From Caldithrix sp. (GTDB lineage: Bacteria > Zhuqueibacterota > Zhuqueibacteria > Thermofontimicrobiales > Sulfurfontimicrobiaceae), in assembly GCA_020722815.1 (NCBI GenBank), contig DYKB01000071.1:1-32448 (forward strand): a stretch of DNA of 32,448 nt, in the 5' to 3' direction. The notes beneath the pieces are model-generated. The model ran no database searches. It was not told the DNA's origin and worked only from the letters and a program-made list of their open reading frames with translations. Shown piece after piece: positions 25,848 through 32,448 of this stretch (positions within the stretch are counted from its first letter, which is position 1; every line of letters starts with the position of its first letter). Made by a program: the position numbers and the translations under genes.

Positions 25848-26019
25848 TTCACTACCGTACACTTTTTGATTCATCAAAGCCTGCCCTCACCCTAACCCTC
25901 TCCCAGGAGGAGAGGGAATAGCTACGCCCTCTCCCTTTGGGAGAGGGTTGGGGTGAGGGCTTTGAGCGTGGCTTAAAAAGGAATCATTAAAGTGATGTAA
26001 AAAAGTGTACGGTAGAAAA
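25848..26019. mobile_element. TIR element, copy E (172 bp, with palindrome core)
   Basis: The ends TTCACTACCGTACACTTTTT and, reversed, TTTTCTACCGTACACTTTTT are nearly identical. A perfect 8-bp duplication TTATTTTC flanks it (25840-25847 and 26020-26027). The core is the 78-bp palindrome at 25883-25960. Confidence 0.92.
25883..25960. repeat. 78-bp CCCTCACCC palindrome inside copy E
   Basis: Same length and loop (AATAGCTACG) as 1791-1868. The arms differ at a few paired sites, for example the AGGA block facing TTTG. Confidence 0.92.
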
Positions 26020-26187
26020 TTATTTTCAAATGATAAACAAAATTACAATTTTGACGTTTAATGAGAGTATAAAAATATTTTATCATTTTCCGGACTCCAA
26101 ATAACGATTTTATATCATTGTTTAATGACATCAATGTGATCTACGCAAGCCAACGTAGTTTTCGGTTTTTGCGATCAGGATAAAAAA

Positions 26188-26292
26188 ATGATAGATAAAC
26201 ATCCTTGGTTTCTTTCGGGAAGGGAATTGAGCTTTAATCGTTAAATTTTACCTGAGAGCACAACTCCGGTCCATTTCCTGGAGGGGATTTAG
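26188..26292 (+). pseudogene. Probable 5' remnant of a polyphosphate kinase (ppk1) gene
   Basis: An AGGA site seven bases before ATG (26188) opens MIDKHPWFLSGRELSFNR, then TAA. In the same frame it continues ILPESTTPVHFLEGI before TAG at 26290. Ppk1 proteins typically begin with a stretch like 'NRELSWLxFNxRVLxEA...PLLER'. The match to RELS-FNR-IL-E-P-FLE suggests a decayed ppk1 start. No further ppk sequence follows. The call rests on a short motif and is tentative. Confidence 0.3.
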
Positions 26293-26376
26293 GGCATTGT
26301 CGTCAGGTTAAGATATTAACTTATTAAAAAACAATATCTTGAAATAAAATAAAAATTCAGGGTAAAACGCACTTCT

Positions 26377-26451
26377 GCCCCTCACCCTAACTCTCGGAGG
26401 GAGAGGGAATAGCTACGCTTTCTTCCCTTGAGAGCGGCGTGGGGGGAGGGC
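26377..26451. repeat. Degenerate CCCTCACCC palindrome
   Basis: It has the same outline as the 78-bp unit, including GGGAGAGGGAATAGCTACG, but the right arm is mutated (CTTTCTTCCCTTGAGAGCGG). No terminal TACCGTACAC repeats flank it. Confidence 0.8.
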
Positions 26452-26590
26452 TTTTAAATGACCATAATAATAATATCCGAAAGCCATTTCGGCTTGAATA
26501 TATAAAGGTGATGATTACCTAACTGAACTTATTCAGGGGAAATACAAAAAATTAAAACCTCATAATAATTGATATATCAAACAGAATAAT

Positions 26591-27880
26591 ATGAATATTC
26601 AAAATTTTCGACATAACTTCTTAAAAAAATTGTATTTATATGCCGGCCGTATTTTCATTTTTACCGGATTGATTTTTATTTTTTTGCGTTGCACCGAACG
26701 CCAACGCCTGAATCCATTAGACCCCCAAAACCCTCATACTGAAGGGAAACCACAAAATGTTCAGGTTTTTTCCAATGCAGACACGGTATTCCTGAGCTGG
26801 CAAGGTCCATCACCAAACATTATCAGCTTTTATAAAATCTATCGGACCCAATATCCTTCCGGAAAAATTGAAAAATATATGGAACATCCTCCCAATTCAA
26901 CTCATCTTACTGATCGGAAGGTTGATTCAGGCAAATCTTATACCTATCAAATTGCCTCGGTTGTTCAGGATTATGAAAGTCCACCATCTGATCCGGTGAC
27001 GATTACCCCTGGACCGACCTATACCTGGGTGATCGATGGCAGCAATGGATATATTTTAAAATTGACACATGATTGTCAACATTTTATTTTTAAAAGATTT
27101 ATTTCTAGTTTCCCTGAATACATCGCTATCAATCCTTACTCCGGTGTCGCCTGGATTCTGGATGATTTTTCCAATATGATTTATGCGCTCAACGCCAAAG
27201 GCGAACTACTTTACAACCAATATGGCTACAGGCGCCCGGAAGTCATTGATATCCATTGGAAAAGCAGCAACGCCTGGCTATTAGATAAAACCGATGGGGG
27301 GGCATTGATTAAACTTTCATCGGCCGGAAACGAAATTTTCAGTTTTACATCATTGAAAAATCCAAAAGGAATTGTAGTTGACCAAAATACGAATAATTGC
27401 TGGATTGCGGATGCCCTGCTTAAAAAAGTAATCCTGGTCAAGAGTCCAACGTCAGTGGAAGCGCTTAATTACCCTTTCGTTGCACCGCAGGCGGTAGCAT
27501 TGCATCAAGGGGACGGAAATCTATGGGTAGCTGACAGCACATCGGTTCTGGTCTTTGATCATTCTGGCAAAAAATTGCTTTCTAAGACTGAAACATCCAA
27601 TTTTTCATATCTATTGACAGTTGATCAAAATACGGGCGACTGCTGGGTCGTTGACAGGTTATCTGTTTCAAAATACAGTTCTGCTGGTACCCTTGAATTT
27701 AACATGAAAGGATTTGACTATCCATTTTCAATTTCAGTAAATTCTTATGATGGAAGTTGTTTGGTCGTAGATCGGTACCCGTCACGGCTGGTTCGGATTT
27801 CAAAAGATGGGGCAAATCTGACGCCGATTTCGCTGGTAAATTATCCAACTTCTGTTTCAATCCAGAATAAATATAACTAA
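26591..27880 (+). CDS. Lipoprotein with fibronectin type III domain and NHL-like propeller
   Basis: A 429-residue protein. A hydrophobic segment (about 20-33) ends FLRC, so Cys34 is probably lipidated despite Arg at -1. It is followed by TERQRLNPLDPQNP, a linker typical of FCB-group lipoproteins. A fibronectin type III fold spans about 55-140 (VFLSWQGPS, FYKIYRTQYP, YTYQIASV). Residues about 145-425 contain repeated blades with GxxWVxD-type turns (NNCWIADALL, GNLWVADST, GDCWVVDRL, GSCLVVDRY), fitting an NHL/SMP-30-like beta-propeller exposed outside the inner membrane. No enzymatic residues are recognised. It lies 16 bp upstream of the phosphatase gene, suggesting a sensory or binding partner. 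No clear Shine-Dalgarno precedes the ATG. Confidence 0.82.
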   Translation: MNIQNFRHNFLKKLYLYAGRIFIFTGLIFIFLRCTERQRLNPLDPQNPHTEGKPQNVQVFSNADTVFLSWQGPSPNIISFYKIYRTQYPSGKIEKYMEHPPNSTHLTDRKVDSGKSYTYQIASVVQDYESPPSDPVTITPGPTYTWVIDGSNGYILKLTHDCQHFIFKRFISSFPEYIAINPYSGVAWILDDFSNMIYALNAKGELLYNQYGYRRPEVIDIHWKSSNAWLLDKTDGGALIKLSSAGNEIFSFTSLKNPKGIVVDQNTNNCWIADALLKKVILVKSPTSVEALNYPFVAPQAVALHQGDGNLWVADSTSVLVFDHSGKKLLSKTETSNFSYLLTVDQNTGDCWVVDRLSVSKYSSAGTLEFNMKGFDYPFSISVNSYDGSCLVVDRYPSRLVRISKDGANLTPISLVNYPTSVSIQNKYN

Positions 27881-27896
27881 ATTCAGAAATAGAAAA

Positions 27897-30050
27897 ATGA
27901 AATCTCAAAGGAAACTACTTCCTTCAAAAAAAATTTTTGCACCAATTCCGCTGCTATTAATTTGCCTGGTGATCGTGGCTGATTTTATTTTCAGTTTGGC
28001 CGGAATTATTGTCAAAGAATTTATGGTACTGCGAGAAATTACCCTGGCCGCGGCTATCATGCTGGGTCTCCCCTATCTTAAAAAATTTAGCTGGCTCACT
28101 TCCGGTAATATTTTTAATCGGACAAAAATTTTGCTGTTAAGCGTACTGGGTATCTATCTGGCGAATATGTTTAATCCGGACGTGCCTTTTCAGGGAAAAG
28201 ACTATTTTTCGATTTTCAGCGGGCCTTTCCGATTGTTTTTGGCCACAATTACCTCCATTTCGATGATCTTTTTTAGCATTTTGATTCTCTTCATGCTACA
28301 GGAATTGATTTACGTCCGCCGGAAAAAAAATACGCATCGCAATTTTAGTTTTTTAATTTTTTCGATTTTAATTTATCTGGGATTGGCACTTATCATCTAT
28401 TATCAGGCGGAACGAAATGTCAACTTTTATCGTCTTTTTGAACGCTCCGTTATTCAAACGATCATTCTCCCTATCGTCCTTCTCTTGATGGTGGTGAACT
28501 CTTTTCGCAATTCATGGATTAATTATTTAAATAAGCAACAAAAAATCAGCTATCTCTTCATTGGCATCCTTGTCCTCGCCGGCTGGGGATTCTTCATCCA
28601 TGGCACTTTTTCAGATCGGGTTATTGTCTATAGCCTGGTTTTCGAAATTTTCACCAGGATGGTGGGACTTTTTCTGCTTATTTACTGGGGAATGGCAATT
28701 ATCGCCCTGATTTTTCATCTCCCCACGGCGGGAATTGTCGATCGACGCGTGCGTGAAATCAGTTCATTACATGCATTAAGCCGGACTATCAGTTCCGAAT
28801 TTAATCAAAATCGATTAGTTATAAAAATAAATGAACTGGCAAAGGAGGTTACCGAAGCCAATGCGGCCTGGCTGGAAATTCTCGACCGACGGACGAATCA
28901 CCTGAAGCTGGTTTCCTATTCGAACCTCAATGCCAAAGTCGTGGAATGGATTGATAATCATCCGGGCGATGGGATCGGCAACTGGGTGCTGCAAAATCGT
29001 CAGCCACTCTGGATCAATGAATTGAAAAAAAATGATCAGGCTTATTATTTGCGCCAACTCGGTCTGCCTTTTGAATCGCTGATGGCAGTTCCCATCATTT
29101 TTTACGACCAGATTGTGGGCGTTTTAAATGTTGTTAAATTGCATGAATTTGGTTTTATCCCCGATGATCTGAATATGCTCCGCGCCTTTGCCGATCAAGC
29201 CGCGGTAGCACTGGAGAATGCGCGACTGGTTCAGGAAAGCCTTGAAAAAGAACGACTCGCGCAGGAATTAAAAATAGCCCACGATGCCCAGATGAAACTA
29301 CTTCCCAAATCTATGCCCCATCTGAAAGAACTGGATATCGATGCGGTCTGCATCACCGCACAGAATATCGGGGGGGACTATTATGATCTTTTTCTCTTCT
29401 CGGAAAATCGGCTGGGAATTGTCATTGGCGATGTTTCCGGTAAAGGCTCCGCCGCCGCTTTCCTCATGGCCGAGGTCAAAGGCATCATCAAATCCCTGGC
29501 ACATACCTATGTCTCCCCGCGTGAAGTACTCATTCGTACCAATGAGCTCTTATATGAAAATCTGGAACGAAAATTTTTTATCAGTCTGATTTATGCGGTA
29601 ATCGATTTAAATATGATGTCCCTGACTTTTAGCCGGGCCGGTCATTGTCCGCTGTTATTTGGCCAGGCCCAAACGCTTGAAGCCCGATTTATCGAACCGA
29701 AAGGAATTGGAATCGGACTAACTCATGGCGAATTATTTAATCAATCGCTCGAAGAACATCAAATAGCGCTCAACGGTGGCGATACGTTCCTTTTTTATAC
29801 CGATGGTCTGGTCGAAGCGATGAATCTGCAAAAAGCGGAATTTGAAGAATCCCGATTGTTACAGATATTCACCCATGCCACGTATCTGAATTCGCAATCA
29901 ATCAAAAATACATTAGTTAAAGAAGTCTATGCTTTCATGAATGGGGCGAGTACTCACGATGATCTAACAATGGTTGTTGTTAAAGTAACTGAAATTTTTA
30001 AAAAAGTTCAGCAATCTGAAGAGCAACTAAAAAATGGTGCTATTCAATAA
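27897..30050 (+). CDS. Membrane-bound GAF-SpoIIE (RsbU-like) PP2C phosphatase
   Basis: A 717-residue protein. About seven to eight transmembrane helices fill residues 15-280. A GAF domain spans about 290-445 (DGIGNWVLQNRQPLWI, AFADQAAVALENARL), then a short coiled coil. The SpoIIE-type phosphatase domain (about 455-700) has the RsbU-like lead LKIAHDAQMKLLPKSMP, metal sites GGDYYD (Asp494) and GDVSGKG (Asp512), FYTDGLVEA and HDDLTMVVVKV. Such enzymes dephosphorylate anti-anti-sigma (STAS) proteins to release stress-type sigma factors. No STAS or anti-sigma kinase gene is in the window. It overlaps the downstream protease gene by 17 bp and follows the lipoprotein gene by 16 bp, so the three are almost certainly co-transcribed. 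The ribosome binding site is weak. Confidence 0.92.
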   Translation: MKSQRKLLPSKKIFAPIPLLLICLVIVADFIFSLAGIIVKEFMVLREITLAAAIMLGLPYLKKFSWLTSGNIFNRTKILLLSVLGIYLANMFNPDVPFQGKDYFSIFSGPFRLFLATITSISMIFFSILILFMLQELIYVRRKKNTHRNFSFLIFSILIYLGLALIIYYQAERNVNFYRLFERSVIQTIILPIVLLLMVVNSFRNSWINYLNKQQKISYLFIGILVLAGWGFFIHGTFSDRVIVYSLVFEIFTRMVGLFLLIYWGMAIIALIFHLPTAGIVDRRVREISSLHALSRTISSEFNQNRLVIKINELAKEVTEANAAWLEILDRRTNHLKLVSYSNLNAKVVEWIDNHPGDGIGNWVLQNRQPLWINELKKNDQAYYLRQLGLPFESLMAVPIIFYDQIVGVLNVVKLHEFGFIPDDLNMLRAFADQAAVALENARLVQESLEKERLAQELKIAHDAQMKLLPKSMPHLKELDIDAVCITAQNIGGDYYDLFLFSENRLGIVIGDVSGKGSAAAFLMAEVKGIIKSLAHTYVSPREVLIRTNELLYENLERKFFISLIYAVIDLNMMSLTFSRAGHCPLLFGQAQTLEARFIEPKGIGIGLTHGELFNQSLEEHQIALNGGDTFLFYTDGLVEAMNLQKAEFEESRLLQIFTHATYLNSQSIKNTLVKEVYAFMNGASTHDDLTMVVVKVTEIFKKVQQSEEQLKNGAIQ

Positions 30051-30729
30051 AAAAAATTTTCTCGGGCTGATACTGATTCCATTGGCTATCAGCTATTTTT
30101 TTCGATTCCTGTACGTTCTGTCGCTTGCCTTTACGTATTGGCGCGATTTCGATTTCTTTTTTTATGGTTTGCTGGCATATACAGTGGTCTATTTTCTTCT
30201 TTTTCGTCATGGCTCCCGCTTTTGGCTAACGCTGGAACACGAATTGACGCATATTTTTTTCGGTTTGCTTTCTTTTCGACGAACCGACTTTTTATTCGTT
30301 ACCCATGACATCGGCGGAATGGTCAGGTTTCAGGAGGGCGCCAATATGATTATGCGATTGGCTCCCTATTTCTTTCCAACTTTTCCAATGTTTATCCTGT
30401 TGTTAAAACCGTTGATCAATGTCAATTATGATAATCCATATCTCTTCATTTTAGGTATATTTTTCGGCTATCATATTTTCTCAACAATCCGTGAATTCCA
30501 TCCCCGGCAACCTGATTTTGAGGCGGATGGACTCTTTTTTTCTTCTATTTTTATTTTTATGCTGAATTGTATTTTTCTGAGTTGTATTTTGCTGGTTTTA
30601 TTGGATGGCTGGACCAGCTTCGGTCTATTTCTGCGGGATGGTTTCCTGAATACCCTCTATTTTTTCAAAGACGCCTTTTTATATCTGACCATGCCCAAAC
30701 AAGAGCCGGTTCCGCGGCTTCATTATTAA
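30034..30729 (+). CDS. Integral membrane HExxH metalloprotease, M50B-like
   Basis: A 231-residue protein with about six hydrophobic segments. HELTH (69-73) within LEHELTHIFFGLLSFRR gives two zinc ligands and the catalytic Glu70. GGMVRFQEGAN (94-104) resembles the GG-V loop after the active site in M50 peptidases, and HPRQPDFEADG (156-166) could supply the third ligand (Asp161 or Asp165), like the P-x-x-DG motif of site-2 proteases. Family members cut transmembrane proteins such as anti-sigma factors. Its overlap with the SpoIIE phosphatase gene argues for a shared pathway. It is shorter than RseP and lacks a PDZ domain. The family assignment is probable rather than certain; the substrate is unknown. 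Confidence 0.75.
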   Translation: MVLFNKKNFLGLILIPLAISYFFRFLYVLSLAFTYWRDFDFFFYGLLAYTVVYFLLFRHGSRFWLTLEHELTHIFFGLLSFRRTDFLFVTHDIGGMVRFQEGANMIMRLAPYFFPTFPMFILLLKPLINVNYDNPYLFILGIFFGYHIFSTIREFHPRQPDFEADGLFFSSIFIFMLNCIFLSCILLVLLDGWTSFGLFLRDGFLNTLYFFKDAFLYLTMPKQEPVPRLHY

Positions 30730-31041
30730 TTATCTTTTTATCCTGTCGTTCATTTTTAATATTAATGATTCATTCAACTGCCAAAGGCAATGAGATATTT
30801 GACTTTTATTTGTAACATTTCCAAATTTCTGCCTGCTTTCAATTTGATTTTTTTATCAATTTGCTACCTTATATTTTATAAATTAAAAAATCCCCTCTTC
30901 CCCACTGGAAAAATAAAAAAATAATTTCCAATGGTGAATCCATATCTCATTATTAAATAAAATTTGCAGTTAAATTGTCTTTTGCTGAGGGACGCAATAT
31001 CGTTTAGTTGTAATCCATCGACTGGTATTTCAATATGCCCA
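30730..31041. other. Spacer between convergent genes
   Basis: No gene. At 30860-30879, TTTGCTACCTTATATTTTAT resembles one end of the TIR element family (about 17 of 20 bases), with no matching right end. It may be a solo remnant or chance. A hairpin lies at 30902-30934. Confidence 0.45.
30902..30934. terminator. Possible bidirectional terminator hairpin
   Basis: CCACTGGAAA and TTTCCAATGG pair with one mismatch around a 13-nt A-rich loop, between convergent genes. There is no strong U-tract. Confidence 0.3.
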
Positions 31042-32304
31042 TTAATTTTCTATTTCTTTAAAAGGTACCCGCCAGGCAACATAAAATGAAGGGATGGTGG
31101 CAATCATCACCCAGAGGAAAAAACTTTTATACCCCAGCCATTCACTAATATAGCCGCTGATCATCGAGGGGATCATAAAGCCAAATCCCATCAACGATGT
31201 GGCAATGGCATAATGCGCCATCTGATATTTACCAGGCGCCATCTGCTGCATAATGTATAAAATAACGCCGATAAATCCAAAACCATAGCCCACCCATTCT
31301 GTCATAATCAAACCGGCAATAATCACCAGATTTTCAGGCTGCAAAAAAGCCAAAATTGCATAAACAATGTCCGGGATATTAAAAATAATTGCCAGCCATA
31401 TCAGGCTGTTTTTTAATCCGCGTTGTCGAACAAAATATCCGCCCAAAACCGAACCAACCACGAACGAGGCTGCGCCAAATATGCCATACGCCAGACCAAT
31501 TTCTTCATTGTCCAATCCAAGACCGCCGACATCACGCGAATCTTTTAAGAATAAGGGCACGATCTTCACTAATTGTCCTTCCGCAAAGCGGAAAAGGATC
31601 AAAAATAAAATTCCCCATAAAATATATTTTTTTTTAAAAAATGTTTTGATGACATCCCTGAAAATTTGAAACGCCTCGTGAATTGTATTCACCCGGCTTG
31701 AAAATCCACCTGAAGGGAGAATCCGATAATGATAAATACTCATCGATATCAAGATAATACCAAACAAACCCATCACCATCATCCATGCCTCTATATTACC
31801 AACCTGCTTTGCAAGAAAACCAGCCAGCCAGACTAATCCGCCTTGAGAAAGCACCTTGGCAATATTATAAAATGCGCCCTGCCAACCGACAAACTTCGCT
31901 TGCTGTTCATGATTCAGTGTACTGATATAAACACCATCACCGGCGATATCATGGGTCGCCGAATTGAATGCAATTAAAGCTAATAGTATCAGTGAAAATT
32001 GAAAAAAACCATCTAATGGTAATGAAAATGCCAACAGCCCAAAAAGCATCCCGCCAATCAATTCGGTGATAAGAACAAAATATTTTTTTGTTTTAAACAT
32101 TTCGAGCACCGGGCTCCACAACGGTTTTAATGACCAGGGCCACATGATCAGGGTGGTAAAAAGAGCAATCCGGGCATTACTAATGCCGAGATCTTTGTAC
32201 ATTAAAACGGATACCGTCGCCGCTGCCACGTAAGGCAGACCCGCGGAAAAATATAAGGTCGGTACCCACCAGGCCGGTGAAAAATTTTCTTTTAACTTGC
32301 TCAA
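31042..32304 (-). CDS. MFS permease, AmpG-like
   Basis: A 420-residue protein with about twelve transmembrane helices. The opening SPAWWVPTLYFSAGLPYV and the motif IMWPWSLKPLWSPVLEMF match a subgroup of MFS permeases related to AmpG (muropeptide and sugar-anhydride importers), common in Bacteroidota. HDIAGDGVYISTL after helix 4 is also typical of AmpG-like members, and the central loop splits two six-helix bundles. The start is TTG at 32304: TAA is directly upstream in frame and AAAGGA is seven bases away. The substrate is unproven. In a region with a lyase, GH13 and RhaA, a sugar or oligosaccharide is plausible, but there is no operon link. Confidence 0.88.
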   Translation of the reverse strand: MSKLKENFSPAWWVPTLYFSAGLPYVAAATVSVLMYKDLGISNARIALFTTLIMWPWSLKPLWSPVLEMFKTKKYFVLITELIGGMLFGLLAFSLPLDGFFQFSLILLALIAFNSATHDIAGDGVYISTLNHEQQAKFVGWQGAFYNIAKVLSQGGLVWLAGFLAKQVGNIEAWMMVMGLFGIILISMSIYHYRILPSGGFSSRVNTIHEAFQIFRDVIKTFFKKKYILWGILFLILFRFAEGQLVKIVPLFLKDSRDVGGLGLDNEEIGLAYGIFGAASFVVGSVLGGYFVRQRGLKNSLIWLAIIFNIPDIVYAILAFLQPENLVIIAGLIMTEWVGYGFGFIGVILYIMQQMAPGKYQMAHYAIATSLMGFGFMIPSMISGYISEWLGYKSFFLWVMIATIPSFYVAWRVPFKEIEN

Positions 32305-32404
32305 TTAAAAATCCTTTCTTCAGTCAGGATTAAATGTCGTTCATTTATTCGAATCATATACTCAAGCCGAAATGGTTTTCGGAAATTATCATCGTCATCC
32401 TAAA

Positions 32405-32448
32405 GCCCTCACCCTAACCCTCTCCCAGAGGGAGAGGGAATAGCTACG
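32405..32448. repeat. CCCTCACCC palindrome, left arm and loop, cut by window end
   Basis: The 34-bp left arm and the complete 10-nt loop AATAGCTACG are present; the right arm lies beyond the window. Confidence 0.9.

Larger units (their letters stand above)
25307..26590. other. Long gene-free region between divergent transcription units
   Basis: It contains TIR elements D (25347-25403) and E (25848-26019), a ppk1-like remnant (26188-26292) and a degraded palindrome (26377-26451). The AT-rich stretches 25412-25839 and 26028-26187 show nothing I can name. The promoters of the barrel gene and of the three-gene plus-strand unit must lie here. Confidence 0.6.

Noticed and set aside
25666..25869. 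67-codon frame upstream of element E
   Set aside because: It runs into the left end of element E, has no ribosome site, and the sequence is not protein-like.
30567..30815. Plus-strand frame overlapping the end of the M50-like gene
   Set aside because: It is an out-of-frame shadow of the membrane protease gene with no ribosome site.

Overview
The window looks like a chromosomal segment of a moderately AT-rich, Gram-negative-type bacterium, probably of the FCB superphylum (Calditrichota, KSB1 or Bacteroidota-like). This placement is an inference. It rests on lipoproteins of the 'Cys...NPLDPxNP' kind, a peptidase/PD40-propeller/beta-barrel fusion, a lipid-anchored Gfo/Idh oxidoreductase, an AmpG-like MFS permease beginning SPAWWVPTLYF, and weak or absent Shine-Dalgarno sequences at some starts. 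No rRNA, tRNA, CRISPR array or intact transposase was seen.

Layout. Positions 1-9589 carry minus-strand genes: a truncated secreted GH13 alpha-glucosidase/amylase with an odd region I, a DUF2339 membrane protein, a beta-CASP metallo-beta-lactamase RNase-like protein, a lipid-anchored Gfo/Idh oxidoreductase, and a secreted heparinase II/III-type polysaccharide lyase. Positions 9590-11050 are gene-poor and packed with nested palindromic mobile elements. Positions 11051-14616 (plus) hold an orphan REC-PAS-GAF-GAF protein followed by a PP2C phosphatase with a membrane anchor and a TPR-like tail. Positions 14617-15669 contain a 41-bp tandem array, a dead sensor-kinase 5' end and a three-way-junction palindrome. 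Positions 15670-25306 (minus) hold L-rhamnose isomerase, a REC/PAS/GAF/PAS/PAS/HD-GYP protein with a mutated HD dyad, a rhodanese lipoprotein, a PQQ-type propeller lipoprotein, and a 944-residue peptidase/PD40/beta-barrel fusion. Positions 25307-26590 are a second gene-free stretch with more elements and a probable ppk1 remnant. Positions 26591-30729 (plus) form a compact three-gene unit: NHL/Fn3 lipoprotein, membrane GAF-SpoIIE phosphatase, and membrane HExxH protease. An MFS permease (minus) and half of another palindrome close the window.

Functional themes. One is carbohydrate use: GH13, a polysaccharide lyase, RhaA, an oxidoreductase and an MFS permease, but no single polysaccharide locus. 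Another is phosphate-based signalling: two phosphatases of different folds, two response-regulator proteins and one HD-GYP protein. The third is envelope assembly.

The most striking feature is not a gene. The spacers hold at least five copies of a non-autonomous element with about 20-bp terminal inverted repeats (consensus TTTGCTACCGTACACTTTTT). Four copies are flanked by readable 8-bp target duplications. Inside some copies sits a 78-bp CCCTCACCC palindrome, inside that a 273-bp CTGATC...CAG element with its own 9-bp duplication, and inside that a fourth palindrome. The result is a Russian-doll insertion structure that can be read directly from the sequence.
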